Source of the DNA: Chryseobacterium sp. POL2
GTDB taxonomy: Bacteria; Bacteroidota; Bacteroidia; Flavobacteriales; Weeksellaceae
DNA: 64,000 nucleotides
Assembly: GCF_011058315.1 (NCBI RefSeq)
Contig: NZ_CP049298.1
Span: 2,232,001 to 2,296,000 of the forward strand
Reading direction: 5' to 3'
Positions 24,029 to 33,734 of this stretch are shown here, piece after piece (within the stretch, counting starts at the first letter, position 1; the number at the start of each line of letters is the position of its first letter). Below the pieces are notes generated by a model. The model was not told the DNA's origin. It saw nothing but the letters and a program-made list of their open reading frames with translations, and made no database searches. Made by a program: the position numbers and the translations under genes.

Positions 24029-26227
24029 ATGTCAACATTAAGATTTAAAGCCTTAGCAGAACTTCCTTTCAGAAATTACAGAAAAGACAATTTCGTGGAC
24101 GTTCCCGTAAAACTTTCAGAATTATTCTGCAACAACGTGTTTTCAGAATACACCATGAGAGAGTATTTAACGAAAGAAGCGTTCAGCTCTATTATGGATG
24201 CTATAAAAAAAGGAACTCAAATCCAAAGACATATTGCAGATCAAGTTGCTGTAGCAATGAAAGATTGGGCCATGTCAAAAGGGGTGACACACTACACGCA
24301 CTGGTTTCAGCCTTTGACGGGTACAACTGCTGAGAAACACGATTCTTTTTTTACACCTATTGAGGGCGATAGAGCGATAGAACGTTTTAATGGAGGAATG
24401 CTGATACAGCAAGAACCAGATGCTTCTTCTTTCCCGAATGGCGGCATCCGTAACACCTTCGAAGCCAGAGGTTATACCGCCTGGGATCCAACTTCGCCAG
24501 CATTTATCATGGGAACGACACTTTGTATTCCTTCGATTTTTATTTCTTACACGGGCGAAACTTTAGATTATAAAACACCATTATTAAGAGCATTGAATGC
24601 TGTTGACGAAGCAGCAACCGATGTTTGTAAAGCTTACTTTGATAAAAATGTAACCAAAGTGACACCCACTTTAGGTTGGGAGCAAGAATATTTCTTAGTA
24701 GATTCTGCCTTGTATATGTCGCGCCCAGATTTGGTATTGACAGGAAAAACCTTGTTGGGCCACTCACCCGCAAAAGGACAACAGTTGGACGATCACTATT
24801 TTGGTTCAATTCCCACTAGAGTGATGAACTTTATGAAAGAATTGGAAATCGAATGTATGAAGCTTGGGATTCCCGTAACGACGCGTCACAACGAAGTTGC
24901 GCCGAATCAGTTCGAGTTGGCGCCCATGTTTGAAGAATGTAATGTTGCTGTGGATCACAACTCTTTGTTGATGGATGTTATGGCGAGAATTGCTCATAAG
25001 CATCATTTCCATATTTTGTTCCATGAAAAACCTTTTGCAGGCGTTAATGGAAGTGGAAAACACAACAACTGGAGTTTGGCAACAGATACTGGTGAGAACC
25101 TTTTAAGCCCAGGGAAAAATCCTAAAAAGAACCTTCAGTTTTTGACATTCTTTGTGAACACCATTAAGGCGGTTCACGATTATGCGGATTTAATGAGAGC
25201 AAGTATCGCTTCGGCGAGTAATGATCACCGCTTAGGTGCGAACGAAGCGCCACCAGCAATTATTTCAGCTTTTATAGGAAGTCAGTTGTTCTCCGTTTTG
25301 GAAGAATTAGAAAAAGTGACGGATGGCAAATTGTCGCCTGAAGAAAAAACAGAATTAAAACTGAATGTTGTTGGAAAAATTCCGGAAATCCTTTTGGATA
25401 ATACCGACAGAAATAGAACGTCGCCTTTTGCATTTACCGGGAATAAATTTGAGATTCGCGCCGTTGGGTCTTCGGCAAACTGTGCTGAGGTAATGACGGT
25501 GATGAACGTTATCGCAGCAAAACAACTGCGAGTGTTTAAAAAAGAAGTTGATGCACTCATCGAAACTGGACTGAAAAAAGATGAAGCGATTTTCAATATT
25601 TTGAGAGAATACATCAAACAATCAAAAAATATCTTGTTTGAAGGTGATGGCTATTCGGATGATTGGGCTAAAGAAGCCAAAAAAAGAAAACTTAACAATC
25701 TAAAAACCACGCCAGAAGCTTTAAAACAAGAATTAAATTCTAAATTTTCTGATCTTTATGAAGAATTAGGAATTTATTCTCACAGAGAATTTGAAGCTAG
25801 AAACGAAATTAAGTTTGAAAAATACTCAACAGTAATCGATATCGAAGCGCGCGTTTTGGCAGATATTGCCAGAAACCATATTATTCCTGCAGCGCTTAAT
25901 TATCAAAATAGATTGATTGAAAACGTTAAAGGTCTAAAGGAAATTTTCGGTGATAAAGAATTCAAAATTTTAGGAAAAGAGCAAATCAGTTTGATTACTC
26001 AGATTTCTGAAAATGTATCAAAAATGAAACTTGGTGTTGATGAACTTCTTAAGGAAAAAGAAGCTGCGAAAAATGCTAAAGATAGTCACAAACAAGCGGA
26101 AGCTTATTGCAACAAAGTGAAGCCCTTGTTTGATGTGATTCGTGAAGCTTCAGACAATTTAGAAATGATGGTTGATGATGAACTTTGGCCGATGACAAAA
26201 TACAGAGAGCTTTTGTTTACTAGATAA
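24029..26227 (+). CDS. glnN: Glutamine synthetase type III
   Basis: The enzyme makes glutamine from glutamate, ammonia and ATP. At 732 residues it is the long type III form (GSIII), common in Bacteroidetes and cyanobacteria, rather than the 450-residue type I. Visible landmarks are THWFQPLTGTTAEKHDSF near residue 93, EQEYFLVD with metal-binding Glu, the conserved RHNEVAPNQFELAP block, GVNGSGKHNNWS and NDHRLGANEAPPAI. The gene stands alone with two candidate promoters and a paired repeat upstream, consistent with nitrogen-dependent control. A strong terminator follows. Confidence 0.97.
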   Translation: MSTLRFKALAELPFRNYRKDNFVDVPVKLSELFCNNVFSEYTMREYLTKEAFSSIMDAIKKGTQIQRHIADQVAVAMKDWAMSKGVTHYTHWFQPLTGTTAEKHDSFFTPIEGDRAIERFNGGMLIQQEPDASSFPNGGIRNTFEARGYTAWDPTSPAFIMGTTLCIPSIFISYTGETLDYKTPLLRALNAVDEAATDVCKAYFDKNVTKVTPTLGWEQEYFLVDSALYMSRPDLVLTGKTLLGHSPAKGQQLDDHYFGSIPTRVMNFMKELEIECMKLGIPVTTRHNEVAPNQFELAPMFEECNVAVDHNSLLMDVMARIAHKHHFHILFHEKPFAGVNGSGKHNNWSLATDTGENLLSPGKNPKKNLQFLTFFVNTIKAVHDYADLMRASIASASNDHRLGANEAPPAIISAFIGSQLFSVLEELEKVTDGKLSPEEKTELKLNVVGKIPEILLDNTDRNRTSPFAFTGNKFEIRAVGSSANCAEVMTVMNVIAAKQLRVFKKEVDALIETGLKKDEAIFNILREYIKQSKNILFEGDGYSDDWAKEAKKRKLNNLKTTPEALKQELNSKFSDLYEELGIYSHREFEARNEIKFEKYSTVIDIEARVLADIARNHIIPAALNYQNRLIENVKGLKEIFGDKEFKILGKEQISLITQISENVSKMKLGVDELLKEKEAAKNAKDSHKQAEAYCNKVKPLFDVIREASDNLEMMVDDELWPMTKYRELLFTR

Positions 26228-26231
26228 AAAC

Positions 26232-26266
26232 AAAAAAAAGGACTTACAATTGTGAGTCCTTTTTTT
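26232..26266. terminator. Terminator between glutamine synthetase and class I fumarase
   Basis: A GGACT to AGTCC stem with an ACAATTGT-like centre is flanked by runs of A and T on either side, so it can act on both converging genes. Confidence 0.9.
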
Positions 26267-26298
26267 ATGATGTTGAATATTTAATTTTGTAAATATTA

Positions 26299-27903
26299 CT
26301 ACGCCAAATTTGCGAAGAAATCGTTGCCTTTATCGTCTGTGATGATGAATGCAGGGAAATCTACCACTTCAATTTTACGAACCGCTTCCATTCCTAATTC
26401 AGGGAAATCTACCACTTCCACAGATTGAATGTTTTCTTTTGCTAAAATCGCCGCTGGACCACCGATAGAGCCTAAATAGAATCCACCATACTTTCCGCAA
26501 GCGTTGGTTACATCTTTACTTCTGTTTCCTTTGGCAAGCATTACCATACTTCCGCCATTCGCTTGGAATTCATCTACGTAAACATCCATTCTTCCCGCCG
26601 TAGTTGGTCCGAAACTTCCTGAAGGCATTCCTTCTGGTGTTTTAGCTGGTCCCGCATAATAAATGGGGTGATTTTTAAAATATTCTGGCATGGGCTGTCC
26701 CGCATCCAATAATTCTTTGATTTTTGCGTGAGCGATATCTCTAGCAACAATCAGCGTTCCGTTCAATTTTAAACGGGTTTTGATTGGATATTTTGAAAGT
26801 TCTGCAAGAATTTCTGGCATTGGACGATTTAAGTCGATGGTAACCGCTTCTTCCAAATGTGGAGGTGTTGCAGGTAAGAATTTCTCAGGATTGGTTTCCA
26901 ATTGCTCCAAGAAAATTCCGTCTTTCGTAATTTTTCCTTTAATATTTCTGTCCGCAGAGCAAGAAACGCCCATTCCAACTGGACAAGAAGCTGCATGACG
27001 CGGTAAACGAATCACTCGAACATCATGCGTTAAATATTTTCCACCAAACTGAGCTCCGATAGAAGATTTTTGACAAATTTCCTGAACTCTTTTTTCCCAT
27101 TCCAAATCACGGAAGGCTTGGCCGCCCATATTTCCTTCGGTTGGAAGATTGTCATAATAACCTGCACTTGCTTTTTTCACCGCTGCTAAATTTGCTTCCG
27201 CAGAAGTTCCGCCAATCACCAAAGCCAAATGGTAAGGAGGACAAGCTGCCGTTCCCAAATCCATGATTTTTTCTTTGATGAAAGCCTCCAAAGAAGCATC
27301 ATTCAACAAAGATTTTGTTTTTTGATACAAGAAAGTTTTGTTCGCAGAACCACCGCCTTTTGCTAGGAATAAAAATTTGTAAGCATCGCCTTCCTCCGCA
27401 TAAATATCAATTTGAGCAGGTAAGTTAGAACCCGAATTTTTCTCCTCAAACATCGTTAACGGAACAATTTGAGAATATCTTAAATTTTGTTCTTGATACG
27501 TATTATAAATTCCTTTCGAAATCCATTCTGCATCATTAGCTCCCGTGTACACATTTTCTCCTTTTTTAGCTACACAAATCGCTGTTCCCGTATCCTGACA
27601 AGATGGCAAAGCTCCCTGAACCGCAACAGCAGCGTTTTGCAGAAGATTGTAAGCCACAAAACGGTCGTTATCCGTAGCTTCAGGATCGTCGATAATATTT
27701 TTAAGTTTTTGCAAATGTGCCGAACGCAACAAAAAAGAAACATCTTTCATGGCGTTTTCAGATAGAAGTTCCAAAGCTTTAGAATCAACAGAAAGGATTT
27801 CTCTGTCACCTAATTTTTCAACTTTTACGTAATCTGAACTTAATTTTTTGTATTGTGTATCGTCTTTTAGAATAGGAAATGGTTCCTGATATGAAAATTC
27901 CAT
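26299..27903 (-). CDS. Fumarate hydratase, class I (iron-sulfur type)
   Basis: This 534-residue enzyme interconverts fumarate and malate in the TCA cycle using an oxygen-labile [4Fe-4S] cluster. Recognisable blocks are [10 protein letters not shown] near residue 96, [12 protein letters not shown], and [17 protein letters not shown], with cysteines for the cluster, plus [16 protein letters not shown] near the end. The reading frame could be extended to a TTG at 27924, but the ATG at 27903 gives the family's normal length. The window also has an intact class II fumarase (33735) and a remnant of another, so this strain has two different fumarase types. Confidence 0.95.
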   Translation of the reverse strand: MEFSYQEPFPILKDDTQYKKLSSDYVKVEKLGDREILSVDSKALELLSENAMKDVSFLLRSAHLQKLKNIIDDPEATDNDRFVAYNLLQNAAVAVQGALPSCQDTGTAICVAKKGENVYTGANDAEWISKGIYNTYQEQNLRYSQIVPLTMFEEKNSGSNLPAQIDIYAEEGDAYKFLFLAKGGGSANKTFLYQKTKSLLNDASLEAFIKEKIMDLGTAACPPYHLALVIGGTSAEANLAAVKKASAGYYDNLPTEGNMGGQAFRDLEWEKRVQEICQKSSIGAQFGGKYLTHDVRVIRLPRHAASCPVGMGVSCSADRNIKGKITKDGIFLEQLETNPEKFLPATPPHLEEAVTIDLNRPMPEILAELSKYPIKTRLKLNGTLIVARDIAHAKIKELLDAGQPMPEYFKNHPIYYAGPAKTPEGMPSGSFGPTTAGRMDVYVDEFQANGGSMVMLAKGNRSKDVTNACGKYGGFYLGSIGGPAAILAKENIQSVEVVDFPELGMEAVRKIEVVDFPAFIITDDKGNDFFANLA

Positions 27904-28021
27904 ATTATGCTTATTTAGGTCCAAAATAATATTCTTGTAAATTTAAGCATAAGTAAGTTTTGTGGAAAATTAAAAAAACTGATGTATCTCCCGAAAAGCT
28001 TATTTAAAATGATTTTAAATA

Positions 28022-28053
28022 AGAGAAGCGAAAACCATAGTCTTCGCTTCTCT
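28022..28053. terminator. Terminator of the BspA-repeat surface gene
   Basis: The arms AGAGAAGCGAA and TTCGCTTCTCT flank a ten-base loop. It lies just past the 3' end of the minus-strand gene at 28074. Confidence 0.75.
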
Positions 28054-28073
28054 ATTTTATTATTCTTTACATT

Positions 28074-30722
28074 TTATTTCTTAATAAATCTTGACGTTTG
28101 ATGACCTATTTTAAGAATATAAACCCCATTCGGCAAACTGGAAACATTAAGTTTATTCCCTCCTTTGGTAGAATAAATTTCCTTTATGAGTTGACCATTG
28201 GCGGAGTAAACCTGAACTTTACTTGCTTGTTCTGCCACAAAGTTAACCTCATTAGTTGCAGGGTTAGGGTAAATAAACACATCATTTGAAGGCATTTCCA
28301 CATCTGTACCTAAAAAAGAATCGCAAGAAGAATTTAGTCCTCCATCCTTTAGCGACCACCCTTTTTCTATCAATTGATTGCGATATTGTACTGCATCGGT
28401 TCCATAAGCAATGGATCCAAAATTCATTATAATATTGTTTGGTGTTAAATTATTTTCCGCCCAACCTTTTAATGTTTTTCCATAGTTCACACAATCAATC
28501 CCCGAATATTCTGCAAAAACAAATAACGCAGGAGGAGAGGTATTAACAACAGAGTTAAGTTTAAGATTTCCTAAGTTTTGATTAAATACGGAGGCATTCA
28601 TAAACATCAATTCCATATTGGTTACCGTACTTGTGTCAAAGGTAATGGGTTGATTGTATGCACTTGCATTAAAAAACATACCCACCATACTTTTCACATT
28701 GCTCGTATTAAAAGCTAGAGGCTGATTAAATGCTATTGCTTCTCGAAACATCCAATTCATATTTACAACTTTACTGGTATTAAATGCTAATAATTGGTTA
28801 AACGATACTGCTCCCGTAAACATACTTGTCATATTTTCCACATAACTTGTATTAAACCATAAAGGTTGATTAAATGCTGTTGCATTATGAAACATATAAG
28901 ACATATCGGTTGCTGCACTAGTATCAAATGCTAAAGGCAAATTAAAAATAGAAGCGCCACTAAACATGTAGGACATATCTACCACCTTGCTAGTGTCAAA
29001 GATTAAAGGTTGATTAAAAGTAGAAGCTCCACTAAACATACGAGCCATGGATATCACTTTACTCGTATCAAAACGCAAAGGCTGATTAAGGGATTGTGCT
29101 CCACTAAACATCATATACATTGAGGTTACCGACCCCGTATCAAACGATAGTGTTTGATTAAAGGTTTTAGCGTTTTCAAACATAGAAGACATATCTGTTA
29201 TCTCACCTGTTTCCCAACTGTTAATATTGGGAACCGTAATTAAGGATTCACAATTTGCAAAAAGTCTACTTAAAGAATATACATCCATTAAATTGGGTTT
29301 ATCCGTCGCAGACAAGATTAACCTGCTCGCATTTTGAAACAAAGCTTCCATCGAATACCAATTAACATCCCCCCAATTTTTAAGCTCCAAAATATTTCGA
29401 CGTATTGGATCATTAATCCTAAGAACCTGAGTATTCAATTCAACACTACTAGAAGGAGGAGTAATAGACACAATATATTCTCCGATAGTATTTACAATAA
29501 AACTGTTAGTTCCTGTTTTTACTGCACTTACCGTCGATTCTCCCACTTTTTGTGTCGTATACTGAAAATCATTTGCACCTACAAAAGCCCACGGAAAACT
29601 AGTTTCCTTAAAATCAATTTTAAGTACCAAAGGTTTTTTACCACACATAGCATCTACACCACCTGAAACTATTTCCCAATTTTTTGCAAGGAGTTGATTA
29701 TAATAAACTTGAGCTTCACTGCGGTAATTTATGCTACCAAAATCAACCTCTATATCACTAGGTGTTAAAGGATTTTCTGCCCATTTTTTTAAAGTATTAC
29801 TAAGATTAAAGCAGCTAATCCCAGAATTAACAGCAAAAGCTGCCATAAACACACCCGGTTTGAGGGTAAAACCTCCTAAATTCTGATTGAATTTTGTAGC
29901 TCCACCAAACATGCCCTCCATGGAAACCACATTACTTGTATCAAATGCCAATGGTCTATTAAAAGCAGTAGCACCGCTAAACATGTAAGTCATAGACGTC
30001 ACTTTGCTGGTGTTAAAATCTAATGCTTGATTAAACTTCGTTGCCTCAAAGAACATGGCGTCCATCAAAGTCACATTACTCGTATCAAAACTTACAGATT
30101 TATTAAAGGCAGACGCTCTAAAAAAAACGCCGAACATATTTGTTACATTACTTGTATTAAACGACAAATCTTGATTAAATCGAATAGCATTTTGAAACAT
30201 ATAAGAAATATTTGTGACATGGCTAGTATCCCAATTATTTATACCAGGAACTTCCGTTAATGCATTGCAATTATAGAACATCCTCGCCAGCGAACTAACA
30301 TTTGTTAAATTAGGAATATCTGTAGCTGAAACACCAAGCTGTATTGCATTGTAAAATAGATTTTCTACCGAAGCCCATTTGATATCTCCCCAATTTTTTA
30401 ACTCCAAAATATTTTCTCTCGCAGGATTATTAAGAGAAAGAACCGATGTATTTACCGATACGTTACCAGATGGTGGCAAGATAGAAACAAGATATTCCCC
30501 TACTTCATCTACTGCAAACCCATCTGTTCCTGTTTGTATGGGACTCACGGTGGGAGTCCCCACTTTTTGTGTGGTATATTGAAAATTAGAAGAACCTGTA
30601 AAGCCCCATGGAAAAGATGTTTCTGTAAATTTAACTCTCATTACCATTGGTTTATCTTGTCCAAAGCACAAAAATCCAATTAAAATCATCAACAATATCG
30701 ACCACTTTCCGAATACTTTCAT
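28074..30722 (-). CDS. BspA-type repeat surface protein with T9SS sorting domain
   Basis: The 882-residue protein begins with a signal peptide (KVFGKWSILLMILIGFLCFGQ) and ends with a type A T9SS C-terminal domain (about 808-882, IYPNPATNEVNF to SRFIKK), so it is exported and anchored by type IX secretion. It contains two homologous modules (about 23-362 and 363-800), each starting with a TETSFPWGF- or KETSFPWAF-type strand region and followed by DUF285/BspA repeats of about 24 residues with the core FNQPLAFDTSNVTNMSYMF. The first module has about six repeats, the second about ten. The ATG at 30722 is taken because upstream residues do not fit a signal peptide. Confidence 0.9.
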   Translation of the reverse strand: MKVFGKWSILLMILIGFLCFGQDKPMVMRVKFTETSFPWGFTGSSNFQYTTQKVGTPTVSPIQTGTDGFAVDEVGEYLVSILPPSGNVSVNTSVLSLNNPARENILELKNWGDIKWASVENLFYNAIQLGVSATDIPNLTNVSSLARMFYNCNALTEVPGINNWDTSHVTNISYMFQNAIRFNQDLSFNTSNVTNMFGVFFRASAFNKSVSFDTSNVTLMDAMFFEATKFNQALDFNTSKVTSMTYMFSGATAFNRPLAFDTSNVVSMEGMFGGATKFNQNLGGFTLKPGVFMAAFAVNSGISCFNLSNTLKKWAENPLTPSDIEVDFGSINYRSEAQVYYNQLLAKNWEIVSGGVDAMCGKKPLVLKIDFKETSFPWAFVGANDFQYTTQKVGESTVSAVKTGTNSFIVNTIGEYIVSITPPSSSVELNTQVLRINDPIRRNILELKNWGDVNWYSMEALFQNASRLILSATDKPNLMDVYSLSRLFANCESLITVPNINSWETGEITDMSSMFENAKTFNQTLSFDTGSVTSMYMMFSGAQSLNQPLRFDTSKVISMARMFSGASTFNQPLIFDTSKVVDMSYMFSGASIFNLPLAFDTSAATDMSYMFHNATAFNQPLWFNTSYVENMTSMFTGAVSFNQLLAFNTSKVVNMNWMFREAIAFNQPLAFNTSNVKSMVGMFFNASAYNQPITFDTSTVTNMELMFMNASVFNQNLGNLKLNSVVNTSPPALFVFAEYSGIDCVNYGKTLKGWAENNLTPNNIIMNFGSIAYGTDAVQYRNQLIEKGWSLKDGGLNSSCDSFLGTDVEMPSNDVFIYPNPATNEVNFVAEQASKVQVYSANGQLIKEIYSTKGGNKLNVSSLPNGVYILKIGHQTSRFIKK

Positions 30723-30914
30723 ATAGTTTTTAGTTTTATTTTTCAATATGCTAAAGTAATAATTATATTCTATTAAAAAATAATACAATTGTTTTATAAA
30801 TTATATAAAATTAATTCATCACAAATCATAAACACTTTACTACTAAAAAAACGATCTATCCACCTAAAAATGCTAAACTATAATCAAATTTGTATATCTA
30901 ATTAAAAAAACAAG

Positions 30915-31278
30915 ATGGAATACATAATAGAACACGAACACATAGGGAAATTACGAACTCAACGTGTTCAAACTTGTGATGGCTTATAATTTCTTACAAT
31001 CGGTGCAATCGGCGCAATTGATTGCAGATGCTTGTATTTCTTTCAACGATCATTGCGCGGTGGGAATTGAACCGAATTTACCTCGAATTAAAGAACTAGT
31101 GGATAAATCTTTGATATTGGTTACGGCATTGAACACACATATCGGTTACGAAAACGCTGCAAAAATTGCAAAAACAGCCCATAAAAACGGAACAACTTTA
31201 AAAGAAGAAGCTATTAATTTAGGCTTGGTTTCTGCCGAGGATTTTGATAAATGGGTTCGACCAGAAAATATGGTTTAA
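30915..31278 (+). pseudogene. Class II fumarase remnant with internal deletion
   Basis: The first about ten codons ([11 protein letters not shown]) match the N-terminus of fumC at 33735 ([11 protein letters not shown]), and from about 30946 the sequence matches fumC from codon about 355 on (NYELNVFK, then MAYNFLQ) to nearly the end. About a kilobase is missing between and the frames do not agree. A nine-base duplication gives QSVQSAQ where fumC has QSAQ. The 3' part remains about 88 percent similar to fumC, and nearly all differences are at silent positions, so it was long a working gene before the deletion. A separate reading frame from 30964 covers only the C-terminal fragment. Confidence 0.9.
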
Positions 31279-31302
31279 TCAATATAATAAACAATATATA
31301 AA

Positions 31303-31327
31303 ATCCGAAAAATTTTTGGACTTTTTT
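31303..31327 (+). terminator. Probable terminator after the fumarase remnant
   Basis: The sequence TCCGAAAAA pairs with TTTTTGGA to give a short stem followed by a run of T. It would have ended the fumarase copy. Confidence 0.55.
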
Positions 31328-31390
31328 TATTGATTTCATTACTTGATATCTATAATTAGAATTAATTCAGATATATTTTTAACAAACTAA

Positions 31391-31416
31391 ATTTAAAGTA
31401 TTAGAATACTTTAAAT
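31391..31416. promoter_or_regulatory. Perfect 12-bp inverted repeat upstream of receptor gene
   Basis: The arms ATTTAAAGTATT and AATACTTTAAAT are exact reverse complements separated by AG. There is no T run next to it and no gene ends close by, so an operator is more likely than a terminator. The broken receptor gene begins 140 bases downstream. Confidence 0.45.
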
Positions 31417-31555
31417 ATTTACAATCTTACTCGTGTATAATATTAATTTTTTTGTAAATCATGCTGTTACCCAAAAGTGTACTTAAAAAACTGGTTTTGC
31501 AATTTTGTTTTGTTGAATAATGTAACAAAACACGGAAATAAATTGTCAATTGTAT

Positions 31556-33631
31556 ATGAAGAAAATTATAATCACGATATACATCTTGGGAAGCACATTT
31601 ACTTTCGCACAAGAAACCCAAGTTAAAGACACTATTGTAAACACCAAACAAATACAAGAGGTTTTAATAAAATCTCAACGCAAAAAACAATTTGTGGACA
31701 AATCGGTATACACTTTTGATCCCGACGCGCTGGAAAAAGCAAGATATGCAAAAGATCTGTTAACCACTTTGCCCGAATTGCAGTTGGATCCTGTTTCCAA
31801 CACGGTTGCAAGCGTTAAAGGCGGGAAAGTTTTGTTTCTCATTAATGGTATTGAAGCTTCAGACAATCAAATAAAAAGTATTGCTCCAAACAACCTTGCA
31901 AAAGTTGAATATTACGACATTCCGTCTGCTAGATGGACATCAAGAGCTGATACGGTTGTCAACATCATCACCAAAAATCCCGAAAATGGATATAGTTTCG
32001 GAGCAGATGTAACCTCAGCTTTTACCACAGGTTTTGTGAACAGTGCTGCTTATGCAGATATTACAAGGGGAAAAAATAACTTCGGGGTGGAGTACAATCT
32101 TAATCTAAGAAATTATGATAACCGAATTGTGAATAAACGATATGAGTACGATTTTAACAATGTTCATTACATTTCGGATGAAACACAAAAAGATCATTTT
32201 GGCTATACCACGCATGATATTACGGCAAGATACAGTAATTCTGAAATGGGAAAATATGCTTTCCAAGCCAAATTGAATTTAGAAATTAATAATTCATTCA
32301 GTAACGGAAATGGGACAAGTATTTTCAACCAAGGGAATCTTCAAACATTGGACGGAACTATCCATAATCGTACTTCTGATTATGTAAGTCCTACTTTGGA
32401 TATTTATTATTCTAAAAACTTTGGTAAAAAAGATGAAGTTAGTCTGAATCTTGTTGGCTCACATTATGACACCAATTCTACACAATATGACAGAGAATGG
32501 AATCAAGCCACAGATGAAGATATTTTCAATAATGATATGATTTTGAGAGCCAAACAAAATGGTTTTGTAGGAGAAATTGCTCATACACATCAGTTTGAAA
32601 AAGGAAAATTAAGTTCGGGTTACAGAATTACCAATAATGCTATTACCAATGATCTGAAGAACCTTGCAGGAGATTTTCATTATAAAGTAAATTATTTGGA
32701 TTAATATCTTTATTCTGAATATTCTGGGAAGAAAAACAAATTCTCATATCGTTTCGGAATGGGTTTTACTTTCATTAATAATAAAAGTGCAGAAACTACT
32801 AATTCTAGTTGGTCTCCTGCTCCTAAAATGCTATTGGGCTATGACCTTGCAAAAAATCAGAGCATAAGATTACAATCCAGTTTTACAATGCACAGCGCAT
32901 CTAGCGAAGCCATGAGCAGCAATGTAGTGCAAGTAGTTCCAAATATTGTACAATATGGCAACCCACATCTGAAAACATATAAATTGTTCCATAATAATTT
33001 GCAATATTCTTTTAATAATAAATATTTTGATTTCAACACCGTTGCATTCTTTAACTATATGCCAGGAGTGATTAATCAGTTCTTTATTAATGATGCAAAC
33101 GCTTATGCTATTAGTTATGAAAACTCAAAATATTCAACACAATTAGGATTGCAAATTTCAGGTTCTGTAAAACCTTTTGGAAACAGTTTATTAGCATTGA
33201 AAACGTATTTGTTACCTGTTTCTATTCACACCAAAAGAGAAAATGGAACCAGCATGAACAGCCAATATATCTCCAATAATTTTGTGTTGTCATCGGAATA
33301 CAAAGCTTTTAGTATTTTCTATCAATTCAATTTCCCGGTGTTTATTTTAACTGGAGTATTTGAGAATACAAACGAAAACCAAAATCATATTTTCGCAAAA
33401 TACAAACTTAAAGAATGGACATTTTCTGCAGGAATGTATTGGGTGGGACATCCAGCGGAATACAAAGCCAGAAGTGTGCAACAAGATTTGGTGAATTTTA
33501 ATCGGACAACACAAATTCATAATAATAAAAACATGTTGGTTGCGGGAATTAGTTACGATTTCTCCACAGGTAAAAAAGCACAAATACAAAGGAAACTCAA
33601 CAACTCCACGGCGCCTGCTGCAACGTTCTAA
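31556..33631 (+). pseudogene. TonB-dependent receptor-like outer-membrane protein with in-frame stop
   Basis: A signal peptide (MKKIIITIYILGSTFTFAQ) is followed by a plug-like region (LLTTLPELQLDP, GKVLFLINGIEAS, VEYYDIPSARW) and beta-barrel strands. The frame is closed by TAA at 32702-32704 (after KVNYLD), but the same frame continues directly with YLYSEYSGKKNKFSYRFGMGFT and on to a barrel end at 33631. Total length would be about 691 residues, similar to the OMP_b-brl_3 family. The single nonsense codon (CAA or GAA to TAA would explain it) makes this a pseudogene or read-through gene. The first ATG is at 31556. Confidence 0.85.
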
Positions 33632-33640
33632 AAATATATA

Positions 33641-33668
33641 AAACTGACTTTCGATAAGTCAGTTTTTA
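33641..33668 (+). terminator. Terminator after the broken receptor gene
   Basis: The arms AAACTGACTT and AAGTCAGTTT flank a TCGAT loop and are followed by a T run. Confidence 0.85.
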
Positions 33669-33701
33669 TTTTAATCACATCTAGGTTAAAAGATTAAATC
33701 T

Positions 33702-33709
33702 TAAATTTG
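33702..33709 (+). promoter_or_regulatory. -7 box of fumC
   Basis: TAAATTTG matches TAnnTTTG and lies 25 bases before the fumC ATG. No TTG was found at standard spacing. Confidence 0.45.
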
Positions 33710-33734
33710 ATAAGAATCTTTTAAATTTTTAAAA

